A stretch of DNA of 64,000 nt from Rs1 sp029027825 (GCA_029027825.1 CP093399.1:1488001-1552000); one strand, 5' to 3'. Positions 18,615-27,814 are shown, counted from the first letter of the stretch. Notes: generated from the letters alone by a model not told the origin. A program made the numbers and translations.

Positions 18615-18943
18615 CCTGATTGACCATCATACTCCGCTTGACTCGACAGCTGTCTAACAAAGTGATTAATTCCAACAAGTTAAGCGAAGTTATAATATAT
18701 TTTTATCATTTAATAATGGTTTAGATTATAGCCAAGTCATTTATTTGTAATTTTTTTTTACTTTAGATTAGTCTGTGAATACACAGCACTAGTCAGGTAG
18801 TGTTTTCCCTCTGTGCAGCGCAGCGCCTCTGTGTTCTCTGTGGTGAAAAAATCTTTAAAGGATTGGTTTTACCACAGAGGACACAGAGAAGAGATTAAAA
18901 GCATCTTTTGCTGCACTGTGGCGGAGACACATGGCTAATCAGG
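18615..18943 (-). mobile_element. Family-3 small inverted-repeat element, copy B (329 bp)
   Basis: Read on the + strand it starts CCTGATTGACC and ends GGCTAATCAGG, which are imperfect inverted repeats. It is flanked by a perfect 8-bp duplication TAACTATT (18607-18614 and 18944-18951). It has no coding capacity and is the same length as copy A at 5524-5852, lying in the opposite orientation. The exact duplication suggests a fairly recent insertion. Confidence 0.9.
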
Positions 18944-18951
18944 TAACTATT

Positions 18952-19526
18952 TGAAAATACTCACTCTGAATTTTGCGATACAAAGTTCGTTTATAGCTAG
19001 GCCAAGCTTGGTTCTATCTCGCTGGAAGTCTTATAGGTCTTTAGCCATAAATTAATCGTAAAAGTAGCTCGCTTAAAGCAGTCGCGAAATTTTGTCAGAG
19101 AGCAGAATGGATAAGAATGCAGCAACTAACTTGACAGCAGTATAGGAAATCTTGAATAATCACCTATTCGAAATATATAGCAGTATTGTTTTCAGATTTA
19201 AAACTATTGGACTCCTATTGAAAATGCAAGCTCAACTCATACCATTAAAATTTAGTCACTCTGCGCGTAGCGAAAGATCATTTTGTTGTAGCTGCTGCTT
19301 TGGTTGGTTGCGGTGTACTAGGTAATTTTTAAAAGATCGAGTAGGGCCGCTAATTAACATTACCGGCCCTTTTTTGTGTCTGCCGTTTACTGAATACCAA
19401 CACCAATAAATAAAAAATATATTGTAAGCAATGTTTTACAAGCAGTTTTACAGATATCTAGAAACTGCAAAGTTCAACCATTGGCAGCCTTTTAAACAAT
19501 CAAGATCACCAGATGAAGAGAAATCT
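18952..19526. other. Long non-coding stretch before cysS
   Basis: Apart from a terminator near 19344-19376 I see no defined feature. Just before that terminator a frame ends in 20 codons reading AKDHFVVAAALVGCGVLGNF and then TAA, but it has no start codon. It may be the tail of a lost gene that used the terminator. Confidence 0.35.
19344..19377 (+). terminator. Rho-independent terminator without an intact gene upstream
   Basis: GGGCCG and CGGCCC pair around a loop of about 14 bases and are followed by TTTTTTG. No intact gene precedes it on the + strand, which suggests that one has been lost. Confidence 0.7.
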
Positions 19527-20990
19527 ATGCTCCCTACGTTAAAGCTATACGATACTTATCGCCGAAAGATTGCAAAATTTATCCCCATATCAAAGCAGAT
19601 GGTCACTCTGTATGCTTGTGGCCCTACCGTTTATGATTTCGCTCATCTGGGGAATTTAAGAAATTATTTGTTTGTCGATGTGCTGCGCCGGGTACTAGAG
19701 TTAAATGGTTATCGGCTTAAGCATGTGATGAATATCACCGATGTTGGCCATTTAACCTCTGATGCGGATAGCGGTGAAGACAAGATGCAAAAAGGCGCAA
19801 GAAAACACGGCCAGTCCGCCTGGCAGATAGCGAAGTTCTTTGAGGCGGCATTTCTTGAAGATTTAGGGATCCTATCGATCCTGCAACCAAGTAGCTTATG
19901 CCGTGCAACTGAGCATATAGACGAGCAGATAGAATATATTGAAGACCTTGAAAAAAAGGGTTTTACCTATCAGACCTTGGACGGAGTGTATTTTGATACC
20001 CAGAAATTGGCCAGCTATGGCAAGATTGCAAAATTGGATATTGCAGGTTTGCAAGGAGGCAAAAGAGTTGAACTTGGAGAAAAACGGCAGATCACAGATT
20101 TCGCACTGTGGAAGTTTAGCGAAACTGATAAGTCGGCAATAGCTGTCAAACAAGAACGTCAAATGCAGTGGTCAAGTCCTTGGGGGGTAGGTTTTCCCGG
20201 TTGGCATATTGAATGTTCAGCAATGTCGGAAAAATACTTAGGTACAAAATTTGATATTCATGTCGGTGGTGAAGATCACATTCCTGTGCATCATGCTAAT
20301 GAAATTGCCCAATGTGAGGGTAGACATGGTCATCAGCCGGCCAATTTTTGGATGCATGGCTATTTTTTACAAATGGGTAAAGAAAAGCTATCAAAATCAG
20401 GCAAGTCTCTATTGCTAAGGGATTTGCTAGAGCAAGGTTATGATCCTCTGGCTTTTCGATACCTAGTATTGACCGGGCATTATCGATCATCTATGCAGTT
20501 TAGTATGCAAGCCTTGCAAAGTGCCGCTATCGCGCTACAGCGACTGCGAAAAATGGTTGCACAGTGGCTAGTCGAGACAGGCAATGCGGCGGGCGACCTG
20601 CAAAAAACCACGGGCCATGCTCAAGCAAGTGCCGCCGATAAGGGGCTTATAAATCTTGAGTATCAGTTAGAGTTTCTTAACTGCGTCAATAACGATTTAA
20701 ATATGCCACAGGCGCTCGCCGTACTTTGGGCAGTCGTTAAAAGCAAACTCAGTGCTGCAGATAAGCGAGCGACAGTGCTGTATTTTGATCAGGTATTTGC
20801 CTTATCTCTGCATAAATCGGCTAACACCATTCAGATCCCGAGCGAGATTACAGCGTTAGCAGAGCAGCGATTGCAAGCGAGGTTAAACCGGCGCTGGGCA
20901 GAAAGCGATGAGATAAGAGAGAAAATATGCCAATTAGGTTACGTCATTATAGACACCGATAGTGGCTATCAATTGCAAGCTAGTCATTGA
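19527..20990 (+). CDS. cysS: Cysteinyl-tRNA synthetase, divergent type
   Basis: The protein (487 residues from the ATG at 19527) attaches cysteine to its tRNA. It has the class I HIGH-like motif AHLGN after CGPTVYDF, and a KMSKS-like KLSKS. Zinc ligands appear as the Cys of CGPTVYD, the Cys of WHIECSAM and His/Glu in HHANEIAQ. NITDVGHLTSDADSGEDKM and VGGEDHIPVHH differ from the usual enzyme and suggest the second, paralogous class; the standard cysS is expected elsewhere. An in-frame ATG at 19431 would add 32 residues unlike the family. Confidence 0.88.
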   Translation: MLPTLKLYDTYRRKIAKFIPISKQMVTLYACGPTVYDFAHLGNLRNYLFVDVLRRVLELNGYRLKHVMNITDVGHLTSDADSGEDKMQKGARKHGQSAWQIAKFFEAAFLEDLGILSILQPSSLCRATEHIDEQIEYIEDLEKKGFTYQTLDGVYFDTQKLASYGKIAKLDIAGLQGGKRVELGEKRQITDFALWKFSETDKSAIAVKQERQMQWSSPWGVGFPGWHIECSAMSEKYLGTKFDIHVGGEDHIPVHHANEIAQCEGRHGHQPANFWMHGYFLQMGKEKLSKSGKSLLLRDLLEQGYDPLAFRYLVLTGHYRSSMQFSMQALQSAAIALQRLRKMVAQWLVETGNAAGDLQKTTGHAQASAADKGLINLEYQLEFLNCVNNDLNMPQALAVLWAVVKSKLSAADKRATVLYFDQVFALSLHKSANTIQIPSEITALAEQRLQARLNRRWAESDEIREKICQLGYVIIDTDSGYQLQASH

Positions 20991-21224
20991 GTGCTCAGTT
21001 GCAGAGTTATTATTCGCTCCAAGCAGAGCGGTAGTCAATTGTAGCGGCAAGTTGACTGCGGATAAAAATAATCACCATCAAGCTATATTTTGTCTCTTAT
21101 CGGCTGCTTTTTTATGCTAAATTTCATTTTCAAATAAGATTGATGAACAGCTCATAATCAGAGTGTCTATATGACACTGTTGCAGTGTATTAAAACTCTT
21201 GGCAACATTGAATAGTCACATCGA

Positions 21225-21271
21225 GAGACCTCTGCATAACGTTGCGAGCGCAGTATTTATGCAGAGATATC
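21225..21271. mobile_element. Family-1 element, second 47-bp minimal form
   Basis: The same 47-bp layout as at 6980-7026, with ends GAGACCTCTGCATAAC and TTATGCAGAGATATC. Flanks ATCGA and ATTGA differ at one base, so the duplication is slightly decayed. It lies in the 342-base gap before lysO, about 60 bases upstream of that gene; nothing else was recognised in the gap. Confidence 0.82.
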
Positions 21272-21332
21272 ATTGAATTATAATTAACCGACAGTGTAAG
21301 CACACAGCTTACCAACGTTTCGTAGAGGTGTT

Positions 21333-22259
21333 ATGACCATATTAGTAACACTAGGGCCTTTGTTAGCTGCGCTAATAATTGGCTTTAGTTGGAATATCAA
21401 AGGGTTATCTACTCAATTAATAGATAAAGCGTTAAAGTGGCTGACCTTTGCTATCCTAGCATTGATTGGTTATAGCATCGGCAGTTTAGATGATCTGCAA
21501 ACTAAATTATATCAGGCGGGTTATATTTCTCTGGTCTTATTCGCTTTCATTGTATTGTTCAATATTGGCTTTCTGACTGTCAGTGGTAAGTATTTAAACA
21601 GCTCAGCTAGCCGACAAGATGTTGGCTCTGAAAAAGTTTCAATTGTGCTGAATTGGGCTACATTCTCAGATTCTGTGCAGACCATTATTTGGGTGGCGAT
21701 TGGCTGTGTGGTGGGATACTTTACCAAAGGTTTTTTTGAGCATGTTGATGCGCTTGTTACTTGGATGTTGTATTTGTTGTTGTTTTTAGTAGGACAGCAG
21801 TTGATGCGAGCCAATTACCGGCTCCGCTCACTATTTATCAATGTTCAAGGTTTGATTATTTGTTTCGTTACTATGCTGAGTACTTTGCTGGCTGGAGCGG
21901 TCGGTGCATACGTTATCGATCTACCTATATACCAAGGGTTAGCGGTTGTCTCTGGTTTTGGTTGGTACAGCCTGTCCGGCATAATATTATCGGACCTAGG
22001 TTATCCCTTATTAGGCACCACCGCTTTTTTACTTGATATCGGTCGAGAAATTTTTGCTCTAGTGATGATACCTCTATTATCGCGAATAAATAACCACTGT
22101 GGTGTTGGCGTATCAGGAGCCACCGCAATGGACTTTACATTACCGTTACTTGGTAAATTTCACGGCGCGACCATTATTCCAACAGCGATCGCCAGCGGTT
22201 TTTTATTGAGCATCTTTGTGCCTATTTTAATTCCATTGTTTATGTCTTTTGCAGGGTAG
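21333..22259 (+). CDS. lysO: LysO-family lysine exporter (DUF340)
   Basis: This 308-residue protein has about eight membrane segments and matches the LysO/YbjE family. Features include ALIGYSIGSLDDL, the FGWYSLSGIIL segment, the DIGREIFALVMIPL helix and GGATAMDFTLP-like sequence (here VSGATAMDFTLP). The E. coli homologue exports lysine and thialysine. It stands alone with a 47-bp element upstream and a 180-bp element downstream. Confidence 0.9.
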   Translation: MTILVTLGPLLAALIIGFSWNIKGLSTQLIDKALKWLTFAILALIGYSIGSLDDLQTKLYQAGYISLVLFAFIVLFNIGFLTVSGKYLNSSASRQDVGSEKVSIVLNWATFSDSVQTIIWVAIGCVVGYFTKGFFEHVDALVTWMLYLLLFLVGQQLMRANYRLRSLFINVQGLIICFVTMLSTLLAGAVGAYVIDLPIYQGLAVVSGFGWYSLSGIILSDLGYPLLGTTAFLLDIGREIFALVMIPLLSRINNHCGVGVSGATAMDFTLPLLGKFHGATIIPTAIASGFLLSIFVPILIPLFMSFAG

Positions 22260-22373
22260 ATGATTGTTTCAATTTTATTAAAACAATCAAGTGAACCTAT
22301 CTAAGATCCGTTGATTATTCAAGACTATTTATGGTATTGCAGATAATGATCGTTGTTAAGACAAAGCTATTAT

Positions 22374-22553
22374 GAGACCTCAGCATAACTTACCCAGAGG
22401 GCATGATAACTGCGCTCGGTAATACGGCGTTAAAAACCGGCTCAATATGCTCATTTACACCTGTAATACCCATAAACAGGGGCACACTGACTCCGCTATC
22501 TCGCCGGTTTTTGCCTTGTCTTACCTTCGCTCGCAACGTTATGCAGTGGCCTC
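22374..22553. mobile_element. Family-1 element, 180-bp form
   Basis: It begins GAGACCTCAGCATAAC and ends GTTATGCAGTGGCCTC, with perfect duplications ATTAT (22369-22373 and 22554-22558). The orientation is opposite to the 139-bp copies. It sits between the convergent lysO and ABC permease genes. Confidence 0.9.
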
Positions 22554-22601
22554 ATTATAGGAAAAATTGATAGTTATCTGTGATTGATGAGTGGAAATTA
22601 G

Positions 22602-23624
22602 TTATTTCTTTCTGCTCATCATCCAAATAAAGAACATCCCTCCAATTAAACCAGTGATTATGCCGATAGGTAGCTCTTGAGGGGATAGTAACTTTCTGGC
22701 AAATATATCGACGATCACTAAAAATATAGCGCCGTAAATAGCTGAAAACACAATAAGTTGACGGTTGTCAGCACCGATAAACATCCGCAAAATATGTGGA
22801 ATCATTAGACCGACAAAACCGATAGCTCCTGAAAATGCAACCATGACACTGGTTAAGAGGGCGGTAAAAACGAAAATTTTCAATCTGAACTTGGTTATAT
22901 TGATACCGAGAGTTGCTGCAATTTCTTCTCCTGCCATTAAGGCATTTATTTTTCGGCTATTTAGAGTGAACCATGTAAAACAGACTATAAAGATTGTTAA
23001 AGGGTAGATTAGGTCTCTCCACTGGGCTAAACCTAAACCGCCTAACATCCAAAAAAGTACATTGTGAGCAGCACGGTGATCCCCCAAAAAAATAAGCAGA
23101 TTTGCCGCTGACATAATAACAAATGACACAGCTACACCGGAAAGTATCAATTTATTTGGATCATAAAAACCTGCTTTTTTCGTCACTACAATCACAATGA
23201 AAATTGAAACTAGTGCCCCACAAAATGCGAATACGGGAATGGTAATCGAGCCCAATATTAGCCCTACATGCATAATTGCCACTATTGCACCAAATGCAGC
23301 GCCGGAGCTGACCCCCATTAAATGTGGGTCAGCTAAGGGGTTGCGAGTTGCGGTTTGTAAGACGCAGCCAGTTACAGCTAGGCCTGCACCAACTAAAGCC
23401 CCTAAAATTATTCTCGGAGTACGAATCTGCCAAATAATATTTTGCTGACCATTACTCCATTCCATAGCGAGATGAGCTTTGCTAAAAATTTCTGGGAAGA
23501 TTTGATTAAGTATAATTCCCCAGCTCAAACTGAGGGGTATATCAGCGGTACCGAAAGAAACGGCGATACTCATGGATGCTATTAGTATTACTAACCCGAT
23601 CCAAATTCTATAAATGAAAGACAT
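22602..23624 (-). CDS. btuC: ABC importer permease, BtuC/FecCD type
   Basis: The 340-residue protein has about ten membrane segments and FecCD-family motifs: RTPRIILGALVGAGLAVTG, the TRNPLADPHLMGVSSGA segment and SGAIGFVGLMIPHI. It forms the inner-membrane channel for cobalamin, haem or siderophore uptake. It is the third gene of a reverse-strand operon (ATPase, binding protein, permease) preceded by a cobalamin riboswitch, so vitamin B12 or a cobamide is the likely cargo. Confidence 0.92.
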   Translation of the reverse strand: MSFIYRIWIGLVILIASMSIAVSFGTADIPLSLSWGIILNQIFPEIFSKAHLAMEWSNGQQNIIWQIRTPRIILGALVGAGLAVTGCVLQTATRNPLADPHLMGVSSGAAFGAIVAIMHVGLILGSITIPVFAFCGALVSIFIVIVVTKKAGFYDPNKLILSGVAVSFVIMSAANLLIFLGDHRAAHNVLFWMLGGLGLAQWRDLIYPLTIFIVCFTWFTLNSRKINALMAGEEIAATLGINITKFRLKIFVFTALLTSVMVAFSGAIGFVGLMIPHILRMFIGADNRQLIVFSAIYGAIFLVIVDIFARKLLSPQELPIGIITGLIGGMFFIWMMSRKK

Positions 23625-23695
23625 ATAAAAATATCACTCTAAGAAACGTTCTTAACAACAGTAAGATAGCTAATTGATCTGCAGACAACAGGAAT

Positions 23696-24655
23696 TTAAA
23701 AGTTTTTTAATAACTTTTTTATCGCGGCTATATTTCTAGGGCCTGGTGTCGCCTCATCATATTGCAACACCACAAAATGATTGTTTTTCACGGCTTCAAT
23801 ATCTTTAAATGCCGGGTTGTTTTTCATAAAGGCAATTTTTTGTTCAGCAGTAACATCACCGTAGTTAATTATTACAATCACTTCAGGGTTGCGTTCAACC
23901 ACTGATTCCCAGCCAACTTTTACCCAGCTTTGTTCAACATCATCCATTATATTTACGCCTCCAGCCGCTTCAATTAAAGCCGTCGGCATAGCATATTTTC
24001 CAGCACTGAAGGGTTTGTCTTCTCCGCTGTCATAAACAAAGACTCTAAGTGGCTCGTTTCTAACAGGGGCTGCGGCTAAAGCCGTTTGTAATTCTAATTT
24101 GTAACCAGAGATTAGTGTTTCAGCGCGTTCAGCAACATCAAATATTTTTCCGAGATTTCGCAGGTCATGATAGACATCTTCCAAAGTTACTTTTTTTCGT
24201 GACATGATATGAATACATGACTCGCTTAATTCATAGCTTTTAATGCCGAATTTATTTAGAGATGAGGGGGTAACATCGCCAGCTACTTTGAAACCGTAAT
24301 TCCAGCCGGCAAAATAAAAATCTGCATCGGCATTGAGCAGCACTTCTTTAGTGGGATATTTTTCAGATAGTTGAGGTAATTCACCAATATTAGCCACTAA
24401 AGATGGGCTTAAATTTTTCCAGCCAGACACTCCAGAGTAACCAACCATGCTATCACGAAGACCAAGTGCGAGGAGCATTTCAGTAAGGTTGACATCATTG
24501 GAAACTGCTCTTGTTGGAGCTTGTTCAAAGGTGACTTTTCGATCACATGATTCAATTGTTATAGGGTAGTTATCGGTTGCAGCGTAAGCATTTATTACAC
24601 AAAAACTTAAGCAAACTAAATTAGCTTTAAGCATTTTCTTAGTCATTGTTTTCAA
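23696..24655 (-). CDS. btuF: ABC importer substrate-binding protein, BtuF type
   Basis: A signal peptide ends near NAYAATDN (residue 25), followed by a periplasmic-binding domain of the FecB/BtuF class with APTRAVSNDVNLTEMLLALG near residue 50 and AGGVNIMDDV near residue 230. The start is probably the TTG at 24655, which has GAGGA at good spacing; an ATG lies three codons later. It delivers ligand to the permease encoded 71 bases downstream. Confidence 0.88.
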   Translation of the reverse strand: MKTMTKKMLKANLVCLSFCVINAYAATDNYPITIESCDRKVTFEQAPTRAVSNDVNLTEMLLALGLRDSMVGYSGVSGWKNLSPSLVANIGELPQLSEKYPTKEVLLNADADFYFAGWNYGFKVAGDVTPSSLNKFGIKSYELSESCIHIMSRKKVTLEDVYHDLRNLGKIFDVAERAETLISGYKLELQTALAAAPVRNEPLRVFVYDSGEDKPFSAGKYAMPTALIEAAGGVNIMDDVEQSWVKVGWESVVERNPEVIVIINYGDVTAEQKIAFMKNNPAFKDIEAVKNNHFVVLQYDEATPGPRNIAAIKKLLKNF

Positions 24656-24744
24656 AAGTAATCCTCTATAAAAATGATGATGATTTTTAGGTTGTAAAAA
24701 TTGTGGGGGCTATCTATCTTTATATAAATTTAAGGTGTGTTTGC

Positions 24745-25572
24745 TTATTGCAATGAGTAGTGAAATTGGTGAGTGTTGCTTTTTTGGTGATAGTCGACTG
24801 TGCAATTAACACCGTATGCTTGCTTAATTAGCGGTGGAGTTAATATGTCAGCTGTTTTTCCATGAGCTAATAGTTCGCCTTGATGCAGTAACAAGATATT
24901 GTCACAAAAATTTGCGGCTAAATTGAGATCATGTAAGGTGATGATTATCGTAATGCCTAGATTAGAAATGAGCTGCATGGTTTCTAGCTGATGGCGAATG
25001 TCTAAGTGGTTGGTGGGTTCATCTAAAATCAGAATATCTGGTTGTTGAGCTAAAGCGCGCGCTAAATATACTCTTTGCTTTTCACCACCAGATAGTTCAG
25101 TGAAAGCACGATCGATGAAAGGCTCCAAGGATAATTGCGCTATGATTTCATCAATTATCGCGTCATCTGAGTTATTCATTGAACCAAAGAGACGGAAATA
25201 AGGGGTTCTGCCCATTTCAATTATCTGTTTAACGGTGAGTGAAAATTCAGCAGGACTCTCTTGTAATACCACTGCTACTTGCTGTGAAAAAGTTTGAGGA
25301 GTTAGTGTCCATATATCTTGCTCAGCGAGGTAGATGCAGCCTTTACTTGGTTTATGCACTCTATATAAACAGCGTAATAAACTTGATTTCCCCGCCCCGT
25401 TAGCACCAACGATGCCTAGAATTTCATTTTTTTGGATATTAAAATTGAGTTTGTTTAATAAGGTAGAAGACTTGTTTGGCCCCCAAGATAAATTTATAAC
25501 ACGCATCACAGTTTTATGCGCTGCTACAGATATAGGAGAGGTAAGTGTCTTTAGCGTATGATTATCGGTCAT
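24745..25572 (-). CDS. btuD: ABC importer ATPase, BtuD/FecE type
   Basis: This 275-residue ATPase shows Walker A GANGAGKSS at about residue 57, signature LSGGEKQR, Walker B ILILDEPTNHLD and the switch histidine in ITLHDL. It energises the importer encoded by the next two genes. As first gene of the operon it follows the cobalamin riboswitch directly. Confidence 0.93.
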   Translation of the reverse strand: MTDNHTLKTLTSPISVAAHKTVMRVINLSWGPNKSSTLLNKLNFNIQKNEILGIVGANGAGKSSLLRCLYRVHKPSKGCIYLAEQDIWTLTPQTFSQQVAVVLQESPAEFSLTVKQIIEMGRTPYFRLFGSMNNSDDAIIDEIIAQLSLEPFIDRAFTELSGGEKQRVYLARALAQQPDILILDEPTNHLDIRHQLETMQLISNLGITIIITLHDLNLAANFCDNILLLHQGELLAHGKTADILTPPLIKQAYGVNCTVDYHQKSNTHQFHYSLQ

Positions 25573-25609
25573 TTTCTACTCATTAAGATAATGAGGTAGC
25601 AGAAAAAGG

Positions 25610-25775
25610 AGAAGACTGGTTGAATAGCGCAGAAATTCCCTTTCTGGCACACCCCGTCCAGTGGTTAATGCGTAAAAGGCAGGTCTCCTGACTTACATCT
25701 CAACAATAATTACCTACCTTCCCAGAAATTACTTCCAGTGGTGTTATAAATCATAGCGAGCCATTTTAAAATGGT
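25610..25775 (-). promoter_or_regulatory. Cobalamin riboswitch
   Basis: On the reverse strand the hallmark B12 box AGTCAGGAGACCTGCC is at 25693-25678. Upstream of it are CACCACTGG and GGGAAGGTAGG at the spacing expected of the conserved core. Downstream is ACTGGACGGGGTGTGCC, then the btuD start about 60 bases on. These RNAs bind adenosylcobalamin and shut off the gene downstream, here the three-gene ABC importer. The outer limits are approximate. Confidence 0.93.
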
Positions 25776-26087
25776 TGCGAAAAAGTTCTAATTTATAGTC
25801 AAATCAGTATAATCATCATCGGATTAAATCATAAAATTAAAGATTTATGCCAAGGTGAAATAATTAAAACTGATTATAGTAATTATCTAAATGCTAACAG
25901 TTGCGGGGGCAGTTAAGGACTCGAGTTAAATCTCACCTTATTCCCTTTTAATTCTGAACCAGAGGTTCAAAAACCACGTTACGTGAGCGAACGATATAGT
26001 ATTCAGGTATTTGTTGTCAATACTAAAGTTGTAAGCCTAAATTGGTAAAACCACTAACTTAGGCTAAATGCATAAGCAGGAATTTAA

Positions 26088-26606
26088 GTGAAATTAACAA
26101 TGAAAATTTCAATCGCACTTATGGGAGTCTTAATGATTGGTTATCTACTCCCAGGAAATATTGTCATACCAGTAAAAGGGGCTACATCATACGATTGGAA
26201 TAAAGCTTCGTTTTGGTATGAGCCATGGGGGAGTTCAGGTGTTCACAAAGGTATCGATATTTTTGCTAAAAAAGGCACGCAGGTAGTGTCATCTACAGCT
26301 GGTTTCGTAGTATATCAAGGGAAGTTGGGTAAAGGTGGGCAAGTTATATTAGTGCTGGGTGCTAAATGGAGACTGTATTATTATGCTCACCTAGACTCAA
26401 TAGCGACAGAGAGTTTTAGCTTTGTGCAAAAAAATCAAGTAATAGGTAGCGTTGGCACTTCTGGTAATGCGGCTGGCAAACCTGCGCATTTGCATTACTC
26501 TATGATTACCATGCTCCCTTATGTTTGGAAAATGACCACGCAAACTCAGGGTTGGAAAAAAATATTTTTTCTCGATCCTGGTAAGCATATTAAACAGGGC
26601 TATTAA
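26088..26606 (+). CDS. M23-family (LytM-type) peptidase, membrane-anchored
   Basis: The 172-residue protein has one N-terminal membrane or signal segment (residues 5-25) and a compact M23 domain. Zinc ligands are in HKGIDIFAKKG (HxxxD) and in PAHLHYS (HxH). Such enzymes cut peptide crosslinks in peptidoglycan or regulate other hydrolases in the periplasm. The start is GTG at 26088, with AGGA upstream. A truncated family-1 element begins three bases after its stop codon. Confidence 0.88.
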   Translation: MKLTMKISIALMGVLMIGYLLPGNIVIPVKGATSYDWNKASFWYEPWGSSGVHKGIDIFAKKGTQVVSSTAGFVVYQGKLGKGGQVILVLGAKWRLYYYAHLDSIATESFSFVQKNQVIGSVGTSGNAAGKPAHLHYSMITMLPYVWKMTTQTQGWKKIFFLDPGKHIKQGY

Positions 26607-26608
26607 TC

Positions 26609-26671
26609 GAGATCTCTGCAGAACTTACCCAGAGGGTATGATAACTGCGCTCGGTAATCCGGCGTTAAAAA
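26609..26671. repeat. Family-1 element, truncated (left part only)
   Basis: GAGATCTCTGCAGAAC followed by TTACCCAGAGGGTATGATAA and on to GCGTTAAAAA matches the left third of the 203/180-bp forms. The right end is missing. It lies between the peptidase and the deaminase genes. Confidence 0.75.
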
Positions 26672-26720
26672 TCAGCAGTACAATGCTGCTTTATACATAA
26701 TACATATTTGGGGTTAAGAG

Positions 26721-27128
26721 ATGAAAGTTGAAGATCAGCTATATAGCGCCGCGATGACGCTAATTGAAAACCGTTATCCGCTGGGGTGGGGTGGTGCCGC
26801 TGCGATCAGGACTCAATCTGGGGAAATATTTACCAGTGTAGCCCCTGATACTAAAAACGATACCTTGGCGCTGTGTATGGAGGTGGGGGCCTTTTTAGAA
26901 GCGCATAAAATTAATCAGGCTGTGACGCATTCGCTTTGTATGTATAGAGAAAATGAAAATGCACCAGTAATTATTTTAAGCCCTTGTGGTGTGTGTCAAG
27001 AGCGGTTAGTCCACTGGGGTGGCGATGTACTAGTGGCTATCAGCAATTCGAAAAATACCATAATATTCAAAACAATCAGAGAATTGCAGCCTTTTCATTG
27101 GTCTATAGTGAATGGTGAAGTATTATGA
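26721..27128 (+). CDS. Cytidine deaminase-family protein (blasticidin-S-deaminase-like)
   Basis: This 135-residue protein has the zinc deaminase signature. The first ligand and catalytic Glu are in LCMEVGAFLEAHK, where classic enzymes read CAE or HAE. The second pair of cysteines is in PCGVCQERL. Length and the THSLCMYRE segment favour the small tetrameric cytidine or blasticidin-S deaminase group. The stop codon TGA uses its last two bases from a family-1 element end starting at 27127, so the original C terminus may have been longer. The real substrate is unknown. Confidence 0.8.
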   Translation: MKVEDQLYSAAMTLIENRYPLGWGGAAAIRTQSGEIFTSVAPDTKNDTLALCMEVGAFLEAHKINQAVTHSLCMYRENENAPVIILSPCGVCQERLVHWGGDVLVAISNSKNTIIFKTIRELQPFHWSIVNGEVL

Positions 27129-27161
27129 GAGCGTTGCATAACTTACCCAGAGGGCATGATC
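27127..27161. repeat. Family-1 element, short left-end fragment
   Basis: GAGAGCGTTGCATAAC followed by TTACCCAGAGGGCATGAT matches the left end of the long family-1 forms, then the similarity stops. It overlaps the deaminase stop codon and has the same orientation as the fragment 455 bases upstream. Confidence 0.7.
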
Positions 27162-27217
27162 AAGATATCCAGACAATTTTTTTAAGAGTTTAAGAGTTTA
27201 AAATGATAAGGATATGA

Positions 27218-27814
27218 ATGACAATTTTCTCTGAAGATGAATATTATACGCAGCACTTTAAACAGCTTGCCTGCCTCGAGCAAAATATTACGAATGTTGT
27301 CTTTGAAGAGTGTCAATTTGAGGGCTGTGATTTTAGTGGCTCCAGCTTTGAAAACTGCTCTTTTATTGAGTGTGATTTCTCACGCTGTAATTTAAGTTTG
27401 GTTTCATTTAAGGGGACGCGTTTTAGTGAGACGGTGTTTAAAGACTCTAAATTGCTGGGTATAGATTGGACACGGGTTAACTGGCCCAGTATAGCGTTAG
27501 ACTCATTAGTAGCTTTTGAAAAATCAGTGTTAAATGACGGTAGCTTTTTCGGTTTAACCTTACAGCGTTTAAAAATTAAAGCCTGTCGCTGCGTGGATGT
27601 CGATTTTACCGAAGGTGATTTTAAACAGGCAAATTTTAGCGATAGTGATTTTTCAGGAAGCACTTTTAGTCGCACTAATTTAGAACAGGTTGATTTTAGC
27701 GATGCGCAAAATTGCCACATCAATATCACTAATAACCGGGTTAAAGGCGCTAAATTCAGTGCTCATCAAGCAGTTAACTTATTGAGTAATCTCGGTATTG
27801 AGCTGGTTGACTAA
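27218..27814 (+). CDS. Pentapeptide-repeat protein (Qnr-like)
   Basis: The 198-residue protein is built of A(D/N)LXX-type pentapeptides, for example the run through CQFEGCDFSGSSFENCSF and again SDSDFSGSTFSRTNLEQ. They should form a right-handed quadrilateral beta helix. A break near residues 80-95 divides two repeat blocks, as in Qnr proteins, which mimic DNA and protect gyrase from quinolones. Length and layout are close to Qnr. Protection of gyrase is a family property and is not shown by this sequence. Confidence 0.78.
   Translation: MTIFSEDEYYTQHFKQLACLEQNITNVVFEECQFEGCDFSGSSFENCSFIECDFSRCNLSLVSFKGTRFSETVFKDSKLLGIDWTRVNWPSIALDSLVAFEKSVLNDGSFFGLTLQRLKIKACRCVDVDFTEGDFKQANFSDSDFSGSTFSRTNLEQVDFSDAQNCHINITNNRVKGAKFSAHQAVNLLSNLGIELVD

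Noticed and set aside
19271..19332. Frame ending AKDHFVVAAALVGCGVLGNF just before a terminator
   Set aside because: No start codon of any usual kind; a stop lies 11 codons upstream. It may be the tail of a lost gene but cannot be called a gene.
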